NCBI GenBank assembly: GCA_002633005.1
Contig: NMRA01000608.1
Location: 141,500-205,499, forward strand
Direction of reading: 5' to 3'
DNA from: Phoronis australis
Lineage: Eukaryota > Phoronida > Phoronidae
DNA length: 64,000 bases
The position numbers and the translations under genes are program-made. This document shows, piece after piece, positions 46,501 to 57,235 of the stretch (the first letter of the stretch is position 1; each line of letters opens with the position of its first letter). The notes beneath the pieces are model-generated. The model was given only the letters and a program-made list of their open reading frames with translations, was not told the origin of the DNA and did no database searches.

Positions 46501-49500
46501 CTGTTAAATTTAAGACTTTTTCAATCAGCTTGTACTTAATTAATGCATTAGTGAGAGCATTCAAATTCATGGTGGTTCAACCAATTGCCGATCAAATTCT
46601 ATTGATCCCATGGATGTGACTCAAAATGCACCGGATTGCCCCAAAAAGGGTCAAGGTGTGCAGTCCGTCGAATGGCTTCTCCTCCTACAGGTTTTTAGAT
46701 AGACTCTTCAAATTTTGATAGCAAGAATGCACTAGAGATCTGCATCCCAAATTTACTTGAAATTCCAATCGGATCAAAGGAACCGAGTTTCTGGGTCAAA
46801 GGTCATTAAGTGCAAAGGTGATTTTTGAGCTTCAGGTTTCATAATCATGCATATGATTACCATTCATAAAGGAAGTGTTTAGTCACAAACGTTGGGGCCA
46901 CTAAGTGCAGTTTTGTGTAAAATTTAAGACTTTCTAATCAGCTTGTACTTAAATGATGCATTAGGAAGAGCGTTCAAATTCATGGTGGTTCAACCAATTG
47001 GCGATCAAATTCTATTGATAATACGTGTAATGACCCAAAATACACTATAGGACAGCAAGAGGGTTAACCAATATAATTCTTTGAAGTGCTTCTCCTTCTG
47101 CGATTTTTGAGATTGCCTTTTAAATTTCGTGAACAGCTTGAAGCCATATAAGAGCACCCACAACTTACATGGAATTTCGATCTGATTAACTGAACCGAAT
47201 TTCTTGGAGAAAGGTCAGTAAGTGCAAAAGAGATTTTTGAGCTAGACTCTACATAATCATTTATATCATTTTCATTCGCAAAGGAAATCAATTCACAAAT
47301 TTTAGGGCCATTAGGTGCAATTGTGGAGTCATTAAGTGCAGTTTTCTCCTGATAATCTAACTTTTCACTCTTGCTCTTTCATAGTTACCAGGGATATCTC
47401 TCTCTTTCACACAAAAGATGCAACTTCTATGCAATATAATGCGCCTGTACTCCATTCTGCATGTGCGTACACCACGCGCAGAGTTGTAAGTGTGCATACG
47501 CAATTGCGTTCTAGTTCTCTTTCGTATTCTTCTTATTCTTCTTCCGACCAACTTTGAGGCTTAATAACTCCAACTTGGGTGCAGGTACGGTCTTTATATT
47601 CAACATATGACCTTTTTACATTATATAGACTTTGATTCTTTATAAAATCATTTTCCATATTGCACCGGAAGAGGTCGTTTGATGCGAAAGGCTACTCATT
47701 CTTCAGTTTACAAGCTATCTTTTCCAAATACGGTGCATAGGTAGAAGTCCACAAGACAATTTAAAAAATTACTTTTCTAGGTAATCGAATCATCCAATCA
47801 GGTAAAAAAGGTCAAAGGTCATTAGGTTCAAACTAAAATTTTGCGCTAGACACTTCAAATTCACAAGTCTGATTGGTAGTCTAATTCAATTCGTAATACA
47901 AAGTTTCAGGTCATTTAGTGCAACCATGGGGTCATTAAGTACATAATTCTTCTGAAAATTTGTCTTTTTCATTCATCGAATATTCTGATGAGTCGACCGT
48001 TAGACAACTGTGATTCTCAGCATTAAACAAACTTTTTACGGGCTTTGCAATAATTCTCCTTAAATTACTTATAATGCACCGGATGGGGTCAATTAGTGCA
48101 AAGGTCATTTAACGTTCAAAATGTAAATATATCTCCTGCATTTTTCAAGGAATTCTTTTCAATTTCAGCACACTGGTGTAAACTAACATGTCAATCAAAT
48201 ACCCTATTTTACTAAGCAATGAGCCCGTCCAATCGGAATAAATAGGCCAAAGGTAACAAACTAAAATTTTGAGTTAGAGACTTCTAAATTACATATCTGT
48301 TTAGTAAATGCAATTGAGTTTGAATTCTAAATTTTCAGGTCATTAGGTGCATTTTTCTTCTTAAAGTTTGACGAATTCTTTCATCTTGTATTCTTAAGTG
48401 CTTTAAGTAAGACATCTGTGATTCTTAGCATTAACCACACTTTTAATCGAGTTTACACTTATTCCCTCATCAGGGTTCATAATGCACCAGAAGGGGTCAA
48501 TTAGTGCAAAGGTCATCAAAATATTAAGATGTATTTTTTCCTACAGTTTAAAAGAGTTCTTTTCATATAAGTAAACAGGTTGTTGTCAATGATATTCCAT
48601 AACAAGTCCTGTAATACACACGCGCAGAGTCCATTATTGTCACGCCGTGATTCGTTATATAATCATATTCCATATTGCACCGGAGGTGGTCATTTGGTAC
48701 AAAGGTCATATAATTTTCAAAATGCTACTCCTTCTTTGCTTTAAAAGCTATTCTTTCCAAATTCGGTACCCAGGTATAAGTCAATAAGGCAATTTAAAAA
48801 ATTACTTTTCTAAGTAATCGGGTTATCCAATCAAGTTAAACAGGTCAAAGGTCATTAGGTGCAACCTAAGATTTTGAGCTAGACACTACAAATTCACAGG
48901 TCTGATTGGCACATGTAATTCAATTCGGAATACAAATTTTCAGGTCATTTAGTGCAACCATGAGGTCATGAGGTCTTATTCTTATACTTCTTCCCACAAA
49001 CTTTGATGCTTAATAACTCCAGAATGGGTGCAGGTATGTTCTTTAAATTAAAGATATTAATATCAGCAATATATAAATTTTGATTTGTTACATAAGCATA
49101 TTCCTTAATGCACCGGAAAAGGTCGTTTGGTGCAAAGGTCATATAATTTCCAAAATGCTACTCTTTCTTCAAATTTAAAGCTATCTTTTTGAAATCCGGT
49201 GCATAGGTATTAGTCAACAAGACAATTTAGAAAATTACTTTTCTAAGTAATCGAGTCATCCAATCAGATTAAACAGGTCAAAGGTCGTTAGGTGCGAATT
49301 AAAATTTTGAGCTAGACACTTCAAATTCACACAACTTATTGGCACATGGAATTCATATCGAAATCTAAAGTTTCAGGACCTTTGGTGCAACCATGAGGTC
49401 ATTAGGTGCATTTTTCTTCTTAAAATTTGACCTTTTCATTCACCAAGTATTCCAATGTGTCAGAAGTTAGACGACTGTGATTCTGAGCATTAAATACACG

Positions 49501-50410
49501 CAACACGGACTTTGCAATAATTCCACCAAAAGGCTTATAATGCACTGGAAGAGGTCATTTGGTGCAAAGGTCATATAGCTTTGAAAATGCTACTCTTTCT
49601 TCAGTGTAAAGGTATCTTTTTGAAATTCGGTGCACATAGGAATTAAAAAATATTCTTTTCTAAGAATTCGAGTCATCCAATTAGGTTAAAGAGGTCAAAG
49701 GTCATTAAGTTCAAACTAAAATTTTGAACTAGACACTTCAAATTCACACATCTGATTGGTACATGGAATTCAGATCGAAATTCAAAGTTTCAGGTCATTT
49801 TGGTGCAACCATGGGGTCATTAAGTGCATTATTCTTCTGAACATTTGAACGTTTCGTTCACCAAGTGTTTTGATGTGCCAACAGTTGGAGAAGTGTGATT
49901 CTCAGCTTTAAACACAATTTTTACGGTCTTTGCAATCATTTTCCTAAAGAGGCTTATAATGCACCGGATACGGTCAATTAGTGCAAAGGTCATATAACTT
50001 TCAAAATGTAATTTCTTTTACATTTTCAAGGAATTCTCTTCAATTTCAGCACACTGGTGTAAACCTACGTGTCAACCAAACATTCTACTTGACTAAGCAG
50101 TAGGATCATCCAATCAGATCCAAAGGTCAAAGATCATTGAGTGCAAGCTAAGATTTTGAGCCACACACTTCGAATTTTTGTTTAGTAAAGTGTAGATGAG
50201 TTTGAATTCCAATGTTGCAGGTCATTTGGTGCAACTATGGGGTCATTGGGTGTATTTTTCTTCTGAAAATTTGACCTTTTCATTCACCAAGTATTCTGAT
50301 ATGACAACATTTATACATCTGTGATTCTCAGCAATAATTACACTTTTCTACTAAAAGGGATTGTAATGCACAGGATAGGGTGAATTAGTGCAAAGGTCAT
50401 CCACTTTTGA
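43530..50410. repeat. 7-kb array of non-coding modules with DR1 and palindrome motifs
   Basis: Diverged modules follow each other head to tail. Module starts carry CTTATTCTTCTTCCGACC then AACTTTGAGGCTTAATAACT (about 43720, 44885, 47530, 48985). Recurring internal lines are AATGCACCGGA..GGTCAATTAGTGCAAAGGTCAT and GGTCATTAGGTGCA. Perfect AGGTCAAAGGTCA (DR1) occurs at 44006, 44439, 45613, 47809, 48842 and 49692, with one-base variants at 46360, 46793, 49275 and 50126. The left edge has three copies of a 25-bp hairpin (ACTCTGCGCG..CGCAGAGT). A second palindrome (TTATTGTCACG/CGTGACAATAA) marks module borders at 44850 and 46032 and is cut at 48632. Stops occur in all frames. The array is likely a decayed transposable-element array. 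Confidence 0.85.
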
Positions 50411-50420
50411 TGATACACCA

Positions 50421-50637
50421 GTGAGTTGCATGTGCACTGATAACCTCTTGACACGGAACTGTATTTAGAGTGACCTTGGTTATAGCTAGCACAACACTGA
50501 TACACTGGTTCTTGTACTTCTGCATTACTGCAGTTGGCAATGCATATGCCATCAGGTTGTACTACCTCACTAGCTATTGACAAAGACTTTTCCCATCTAG
50601 CTTCGGCAGACATTGATTGCTTACGTTTTCTAGGCAT
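50421..50637 (-). CDS. ORF abutting the repeat array (MPRKRKQ...)
   Basis: ATG at 50635-50637 in a fair context opens MPRKRKQSMSAEARWEKSLS, then a Cys-rich stretch (CIANCSN, YQCCASYN, YQCTCNSL). A possible donor (GTGTAT) follows at about 50420, where the 7-kb array begins, so the original continuation may have been displaced. No family recognised. The basic start suggests a nuclear protein or a mobile-element protein. Confidence 0.35.
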
Positions 50638-50733
50638 TTTGAAATGTACTCACTGATGTCCTCGTAATACAATACTAGGCAATTTCACAAGCAGCAGCAA
50701 AGAATGGAAATTTAAAGACAGCTATCTTTCAGA

Positions 50734-51102
50734 TTATATGACAGTATGACACTCTGTGTTGTAGAACCACAGGAACGGATGCAGTTTTATGGAATTCAGT
50801 TTCGACGCCTTTACTTCTTTACCACTCGGTTTGCCAAAGAGGTCAACTAAAATCAAACTGAGCCTACGTTTGGGTGACCTAGTGTGTTTCTGATACCCAC
50901 TCGGTTCTCCAAAGAGGTCAACTAAAGTCACAGGGAGCTCGTGCCTGGGTGACCTCTTGTGTTTCTGATAACCACTCGGTTCGCCAAAGAGGTCAACTAA
51001 AATCAAACCGAGCTTATGTCTGGGTGACTCAAAATGAGCATGTGGAAGAGCTGAAAAAGAAATGGAAAGAATGATCAGAACATACAAAAGCCAACATAAC
51101 AT
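50734..51102 (-). CDS. Precursor-like ORF with three 25-residue repeats
   Basis: 122 codons from ATG 51100-51102. Residues 1-20 are hydrophobic (MLCWLLYVLIILSISFSALP), like a signal peptide. Three in-frame 25-residue repeats then share LVDLFG[E/K]PSG, and two of them continue YQKH[K/T]RSP with basic sites (KR, TR, then KRR) between units. At DNA level (75-bp units) the core differs only at silent positions (GGC/GGA, GGT/GGG), which hints at selection on protein. This would fit a secreted multi-peptide precursor. Against this, CATTTCTTTTTCAG just before CTCTTCC is an excellent splice acceptor, so the hydrophobic start may be an intron end and the repeats an internal exon. Confidence 0.4.
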   Translation of the reverse strand: MLCWLLYVLIILSISFSALPHAHFESPRHKLGLILVDLFGEPSGYQKHKRSPRHELPVTLVDLFGEPSGYQKHTRSPKRRLSLILVDLFGKPSGKEVKASKLNSIKLHPFLWFYNTECHTVI

Positions 51103-51109
51103 AGTTATT

Positions 51110-53157
51110 AAAGGGACATTTCTTTCATACTATAGATCTACTATGCTAGATAGTCAAAACATAAACCACATTAGGCCATCAACAAGTTATGTCACAAACT
51201 TTTCCAAATTATGACAGCAAATGCTTTCCATACCAACAGAAACAATTCACCAACAACTAATAAAATGTGTCGAAAAGTCGTCAACTTTGACAAAGCTGGC
51301 TAACCATTCTAAAATAGGACTGATTCATATCCCTTCCATATGACCTCTAATTTCACTTTGATAACAGAAATCAATTGCTCCCATGGCAAGGAAAGATTTG
51401 AGACCATCCCGTTAGAGCTAACCAGTGTACTACTATTTTCTTGCTTAGGACAGAAATCACCCATACAAGATGGGAAACTGTAACATCATCAAACAGAAAA
51501 TGCACTTTTTGTATGTGAAACTGCACTGCCTCCTAGACATGTTATCACCAATGACGAATATTAACCCCAAAGGGAATTCTGAATACCACTGTGCTATAAT
51601 AAACTACTATAGTTTCAATTCACAATTGAACAGCAACAGAAGATAGTCTCAAGAGTTAATTTCATTATGAAACAAGATTTGTTATAATAATGGTCTGACA
51701 CAAACGACATTTTATGTACTTGACGTGTTTAAGACACATACAAAGAGTTTCAAATAAAATGCAATGCAATTTGATTCATGATGATTACACCAATGTTCTG
51801 CAACACACAAAACAGCTAATGTCTTACTAAACCATGTACTTTAGTACGGTTCGAGTTATCCTGTTAATTGCCATACCTTTCAAAAGTTATTGTTTCCACT
51901 GACTGCAGCTGCTGTAAAACACAAAAGCCAATAAAATTACACATATCTTTTAAATTGCGATGAATGATTTTGGAAACAATAAAAAACAATATACAAAAGA
52001 CAAACTGTCATTAAGTATTTAAATATGCAAAAGTGAACTCACTGTGAAATAGAGTGATAGTAAATTCAAGATGTGTAATACGCCAAAGACTTAAAAATCA
52101 CTGAGCTGGCCCCAACAGTCATTTAACAAAACCATAACTATGTTACGCCTCCTGATTATGATAGTTTTTTAATTCAAGACAGCAGTCATTAGGTTAAAAC
52201 TGAAATAGCAAAATTTGGAACTGGCCTAAATCAAATTGGTGTTGGCGAATGTTCCCATTGAAACAGTCGGTGACCTCTATTCTGCTGTTACCATGAGTAA
52301 ATATTATCAATAACTACCAGTATTCAAACAAAAAAATGAACAACTTCATCCAAAACAGGCAAAAATGGTTTTTAGAAACAGCACAGCGATAGGGTGCCTT
52401 AAATTTTGTTATGATGACTAGCTTAACTGACAAATGAGGCAAGCAACCCATCATCCCTCATTATGTTGATGATGTGCCAGACAATAAGAGACTTTCAAGA
52501 AGCAATAGGGGCTCATCATGTGAAACTGGTGACACTTATTGGTTGTTTTAAGAGGTACTTTACCATCACGTGATAGTAAACTTTGTGAAAAACCCCTTCA
52601 TAGTATTTATGATTAGAAGTGAAACACGTCGTCATTCTCTAGAGGCCACTAATATCCGGTCCAACATGATCAGTCATTAGTTCCCGCATTGTCATGATTT
52701 TGAATTAAGTGGTTGTAAAATAAATTTTTTGGAGGAATACTAGACTTAAAGTGAATTGATTATTTCTAAAATCAGAAAATCCAAGTAGCAAATTTTTTGC
52801 AGTTTGAAATTGATGTTTTATTGAAATCCGATGTTTGTTAGTAACTAGTTGTACACTAAAGCCAGTCGTAGAATAAGTATCCCTCCAAGCATCTGCGTAG
52901 CTGTATGTGCATGTTCTAACTCTTAAACTAAGACTGCACACAGGCATCATGCCTCCCAAGAACATCGTCTCAAATCAATGCTGAAATAAAAATACATTTT
53001 AAACCATGGGATATCTTCATTGATCATTACTCTGAAAATATGAGAAAAGCCCCTACTCCAAAGGGCCATTTACTGTATGTACAAAATAAGCATGACTGTG
53101 TCATGACTATAAATGAACTATCTAACTGCCTCTCCGTTTCATGTCACTTTCGAACTA
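51110..53157. other. Mostly unassigned region
   Basis: No gene recognised. One possible 35-nt - strand exon (51877-51911) with acceptor GTTTTACAG and donor GTATGG reads QLQSVETITFE in a phase that fits the candidate exon at 53906-53952. Otherwise AT-rich with no repeat structure that I can see. Confidence 0.35.
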
Positions 53158-53289
53158 CAGTCAAACCTCATTACAATGAAGCAGGTATAGCATTCGACTT
53201 CACGTCCCAAGTCAACTGTACTACATGCAAATTGGGTACAGCCTCGGTTCAGAAGGTCCTGAGAGATTCATTGTAATGAGGTTGGGCTG
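53158..53289. mobile_element. pogo/Tigger-like MITE with TA target
   Basis: 132 bp, starting CAGTCAAACCTCATTACAAT and ending with the inverse, ATTGTAATGAGGTTGGGCTG, flanked by TA on both sides. CAGT.AAACCTC-type ends with TA duplication are characteristic of pogo/Tigger elements of the Tc1/mariner group. No coding capacity. Confidence 0.8.
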
Positions 53290-53905
53290 TAATAGTCCTT
53301 CACAGTACTCAGTTCTGAGTACAAGTTCTTCACACTACATAACAAAAAACCAAGAGCTTGTAACCATATTATGACCCTTCATAGTACATCCATAGGCTCT
53401 CTGAGGTAAGGGCAATACGCTATGCTGCTTCTTTAAACCGAAGAGTCAATATTGCGAAAATAAACCAAACCTCCATGTAATGCACTACTAATTTAGGTAC
53501 GCAAAATTATTATCTGCAACAGAGGAACAAATTTCAAATTTTACCAGATAATTGTTGCACATTTGAAAGAAAATTAACTAGAAACCTCATTAAAAATTTT
53601 AATCATTTTGAAATGCAGCAATTGCTCAACAGGAAATTGGTTTATAACCCATACCAACAGCCACTGTCTTACTTTACAAGGGCATACAATGTCAGGTCTA
53701 CACTTTTCAGAGTGTTTGTCAACACAATGAATTCTACACTACCATACTTAGTTGAAAGATGCCTCACCACATGTGGTACAAATTTAACTAAGCATGTCAT
53801 CCATCAGGATTCAAATGGGATATATTAACAGACTGTTTATGCATAGCCTAAAAGCATCTTCTGCTTCTACATAAAATTAGGCGTACAACACAATTTGTGT
53901 ATTAC

Positions 53906-53952
53906 CTTCCGTGGAAACCAATGTATCAACTCAACAGCGAAGTGTGGGCTTT
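53906..53952 (-). CDS. Candidate small exon
   Basis: 47 nt between an acceptor (GTTTCAG) and a donor (GTAATA) on the minus strand. Only one frame is open: SPHFAVELIHWFPRK. Joined in phase to 51877-51911 it continues QLQSVETITFE; the next acceptor at 51057 would then bring a stop soon. It may belong to a poorly visible - strand gene. Weak evidence. Confidence 0.25.
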
Positions 53953-54737
53953 CTGAAACAAAAGTTAACAAATTAAGGCAACTAACTTCACATGTACCCT
54001 TTCTGTGACTTGAGTTAGGACTCATTCAGCAAGAGTTTAGGGTCAGATAAGTGTGCAAATTATTATGATGAATTATGTCTAAGGAAAACTAAAAAAAAAA
54101 CGTCTTCCAACTGTGCTACTGCCTTGATGGCATACTCATCTCACTATGTTTGTCATAATTCAAAACATAGATTAAAGTGGATGTCAGGATGACGACTCAC
54201 GATGAGTGGTCTACCTGGTAGTTAAAATGTATTATGACTGCTTAGGCCAAATGACATTGAGGTCAAAAGATGCTTCTGCAAAAACAATGTTTACAAACAG
54301 CAATAGCAAAAATTCAGGAAAATAAGGTCGAATCACTAAATGCTGAAAATGTGTGCTGCAGCGCCAGATATTTGCACTTTTGTTATTAAAAATTGGTCAA
54401 AATCCGTAGACATATTTAGCTGTGAGGTGCATCCACAACACACTGAAGCACGGAATCATGCTTAGTAACAACAGAAACCCATAAATTGCCTTACTCCGAC
54501 GCCAAAACTGCACTGGGATATTCACAAAACTAGTAGAAATAAATGAAATGAATGAAATACTGTTGATACCCACCAACTTAGCACTACCTTAGACTAAAAA
54601 CACATTGTGTCAACCGGATACATAACAGTCATCTAAAACAATACGAAACAAACACATTAGGACCACATAGAACATGCCCATGTCAGCAATAAATAAAAGA
54701 AATTTTTTTCTTGCAATCTCATTACTAAAGACTTGGA

Positions 54738-54985
54738 GCCATTCCAACAAAACTGACTTAGCTAAGACAAATCTTAAAGTTTAGTAAATTTCAAAATAAA
54801 AGTTAAATTTTTCTCAAAACCAATCCAGGAAAGAGATCTTAAGTTTGACTTAGGAGTTTGACATAAGTTTTGTCTTAATTTTGACTAACTTACCGAATGT
54901 GGAAGTTTCAAAGTTTGGAAGTTAAGAAAAATCTTTAAGTTAAGTCAAAAATGAACTTAAGTCAGTTTCTTGGAACAGGCCCTTG
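54738..54985. repeat. Palindromic MITE, GTTCCAAGAAACTGACTTA family
   Basis: Left CCATTCCAACAAAACTGACTTA-like end and right AACTTAAGTCAGTTTCTTGG end (to GGAACAGGCCC) are inverted. The inside is TTAAG/CTTAA-rich and includes TACCGAATGTGGAAGTTTCA. The unit at 7085-7340 is its relative. Confidence 0.65.
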
Positions 54986-54989
54986 ATGT

Positions 54990-56128
54990 ACTTAAGCCTA
55001 TTTGAGGACCAATGAAACAACAAAGGTAACCTTGACCTTTTAAAGGGGCACATGCCCCATGCTGTGTGATTTTGTAGTTGTCTACTCATAAATTTCTGAT
55101 AATTATTCTGGAACCTTTGAAATTTTCCAAGTTGGTGGCGATAATTTCAGAAAAACATGCTAATAGGTCAATTGATCCACAGGGTCTAAAATCTCTGGAT
55201 TAAGTTAGAGAACCTATCTCGGTGCAGTCAACGTCATTTTACTAGTAATGTGCCAGTTAAATCCAAGCTAAGCAACTCCATTGCATCAATGAATTTTTGT
55301 CACTGACGCGCGATATGAGTCCTACTGCATGACCGTGACCCTAAAATTTCTCTGAATTGGCCCTTTCATAGTGCAAGAAAATCTGAAGAGCACAATCTCA
55401 CAATTATGTCTGCCCTATGAAATCCTACAATCAACATGTTTCCACAAACCACAACACAGAAGAAATGGAACTGGTGAATATTTAGTATGCAGCAGTGTGA
55501 AGCATGCCATTCGATCATTCATGTACAGGTCCCCCATTCGTGCAAACCCAGCCTCATCTCGGTGTTGTTGGCAGATTATACTAGTAACCTTGTATGTTAT
55601 TGTTTGATTTTGCAGGCTTTCAAAGAAGTATCTCAAATTCTCTATTTCAAGGAATGCACCTGTAGGAAAGAAATCTCAACTGTCAGAGTATTTGTCAAAA
55701 TTCAACCATTTAGAGAGTGAACCCTGACAAAATGCAACCCATCCAGAGTAATTCTGTGTGAAACTTGCAACTTTCACTTTAAGACAGTTTTGTTCCAGAG
55801 ACCCTTGTGCCAGGAAGAGTATTTTGGCTGGCACGTTTTTGAGCAGGAGAATTTGTCGTGAAAAAGTCACATCTTCCACGGGAGTACCCCCCACACACGT
55901 GCCGGTTATTACCATATAACAACAAACAATGAACAACTGTGCTTATTTGCTTAATCAACAACTTGACTTAGGTGGTGTAGCGAGCGTGATTTGCAGACAG
56001 GGTTTCCCCTGCGTGCAAACTTCTGGGCGGCCCGCCACGCTCCTTTTTGGCCCCGCCACGCGTAAATCATTCTCAAATTAATCGTAACACACCTAATCGT
56101 GACGGGGAAACTGCACCGCCACGCAAAC
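54990..56128. other. Unassigned region
   Basis: Overlapping short frames on both strands (55371-55960) have no consistent splice sites or recognised domains. No repeats identified. Confidence 0.35.
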
Positions 56129-56245
56129 ATCGCTAGTAAAAATGTTCGCTAGTAAAAATGATCGCTAGTAAAAATGATTGCTGGTAAAAATGAGCACTGG
56201 TAAAAAAAGAGCGCTAGTAAAAATGAGCGCTGGTAATAATGAATA
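56129..56245. repeat. 17-18-bp tandem repeat (CGCTAGTAAAAATGA)
   Basis: About seven units of CGCTAGTAAAAATGAT run head to tail with variation (GATTGCTGG, GAGCACTGG, GAGCGCTAG). The flank to the left mentions CCGCCACGC twice (56036 and 56055). Confidence 0.8.
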
Positions 56246-56414
56246 AGTACAAGTCACACGGCACCTTTCGCAGTTTGTGGATCGAAGGGAAAAAATAATA
56301 ATTTTACAATGGGATCTTGAATTGTGCCCACGTTAAACAATCATTCAATCCCCAATCCCCTTTCGTAACTCGTTTCTGCCTGGTTATCCGACAATGCACA
56401 AATACTTTTAAGTA

Positions 56415-56699
56415 TTAAAATACAGCCGGGGACCAGGCAACGACTTCGATACGTATTTTCTTAAATGGGAAAGCGCCAGAGCTCGCTAATGAAGTAAGAA
56501 ACAGTAAGATTTGTGCTTCATTCATTTTATCGTGTTCGAGTTTACAAAAGACCTTGTGAATCATACTGCAGGGCGTGACATCCAACTGTTTAATCAACCA
56601 TAGCCGTGCGCCAAAACGACGATATTGAATGTTAACCAATCTCAGATTCGTCTGCATGGACTGGATTATTACATCGTCTGCTACGCCGGTCAACGCCAA
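56415..56699 (-). CDS. Unrecognised open frame
   Basis: About 95 codons on the minus strand with protein-like content (MQTNLRLVNIQYRRFGARLW, KQLDVTPCSMIHKVFCKLEH, NEAQILLFLTSLA). The first codon is TTG, so a true start or upstream exon is not established. No domain recognised and no clear donor. Could be a genuine exon of an unseen gene or a chance frame. Confidence 0.25.
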   Translation of the reverse strand: MALTGVADDVIIQSMQTNLRLVNIQYRRFGARLWLIKQLDVTPCSMIHKVFCKLEHDKMNEAQILLFLTSLASSGAFPFKKIRIEVVAWSPAVF

Positions 56700-57044
56700 T
56701 CCACTATCACTGATTAATGTTTAGCAAGACGATATCAACGGAGGTTTCGTTACACGAATTAGTTTATTAGGTCTACAAAGTTCAAATATTTTTGTTCTAT
56801 GTTTGCCACTTCGTGGATAACTGAATTTTAACACTGTTTTTTGAACTCAAGTGCGACAGAGATCACACTTATGCCGGACACTTCATTGCCAAATTGTCTT
56901 TCGAAGTGTCCTTTACCCACATACTTCCACTACATGATGCTTGGGTTAGGTCTTGTCTATGATGTCTATGATGAGCAAACTGTCCCCAATTTCATCTAAA
57001 TTTCAAATTTTGTCTGGGGAAGGTCTCCCAACCCTCCCCCCCGA

Positions 57045-57235
57045 TGAGAGGATCTCACTTCATCCCATGCTCGCATGTGACATCGGGTTCCCAATCCGCG
57101 TCGAGTATTCACCACCACGCTCCTTTCGAAACCCAGGCTATAGGGGGATCCCACTTCTCATATACGCCTGCAGCAACGGGCTGTGCATCCCGTTTTGGCC
57201 ATTCACCACCACGCCCCTTTCAAAACCCAAGGGAA
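57045..57235. repeat. Two-copy direct repeat (~85 bp)
   Basis: GGATCTCACTTCATCC...TTCACCACCACGCTCCTTTC and GGATCCCACTTCTCAT...TTCACCACCACGCCCCTTTC follow each other with about 80% identity. C-rich, non-coding as far as can be seen. Confidence 0.5.

Noticed and set aside
43530-50410. Several frames of 60-100 codons in the repeat array
   Set aside because: Low-complexity, many without ATG, not conserved between modules; shadows of repeats.
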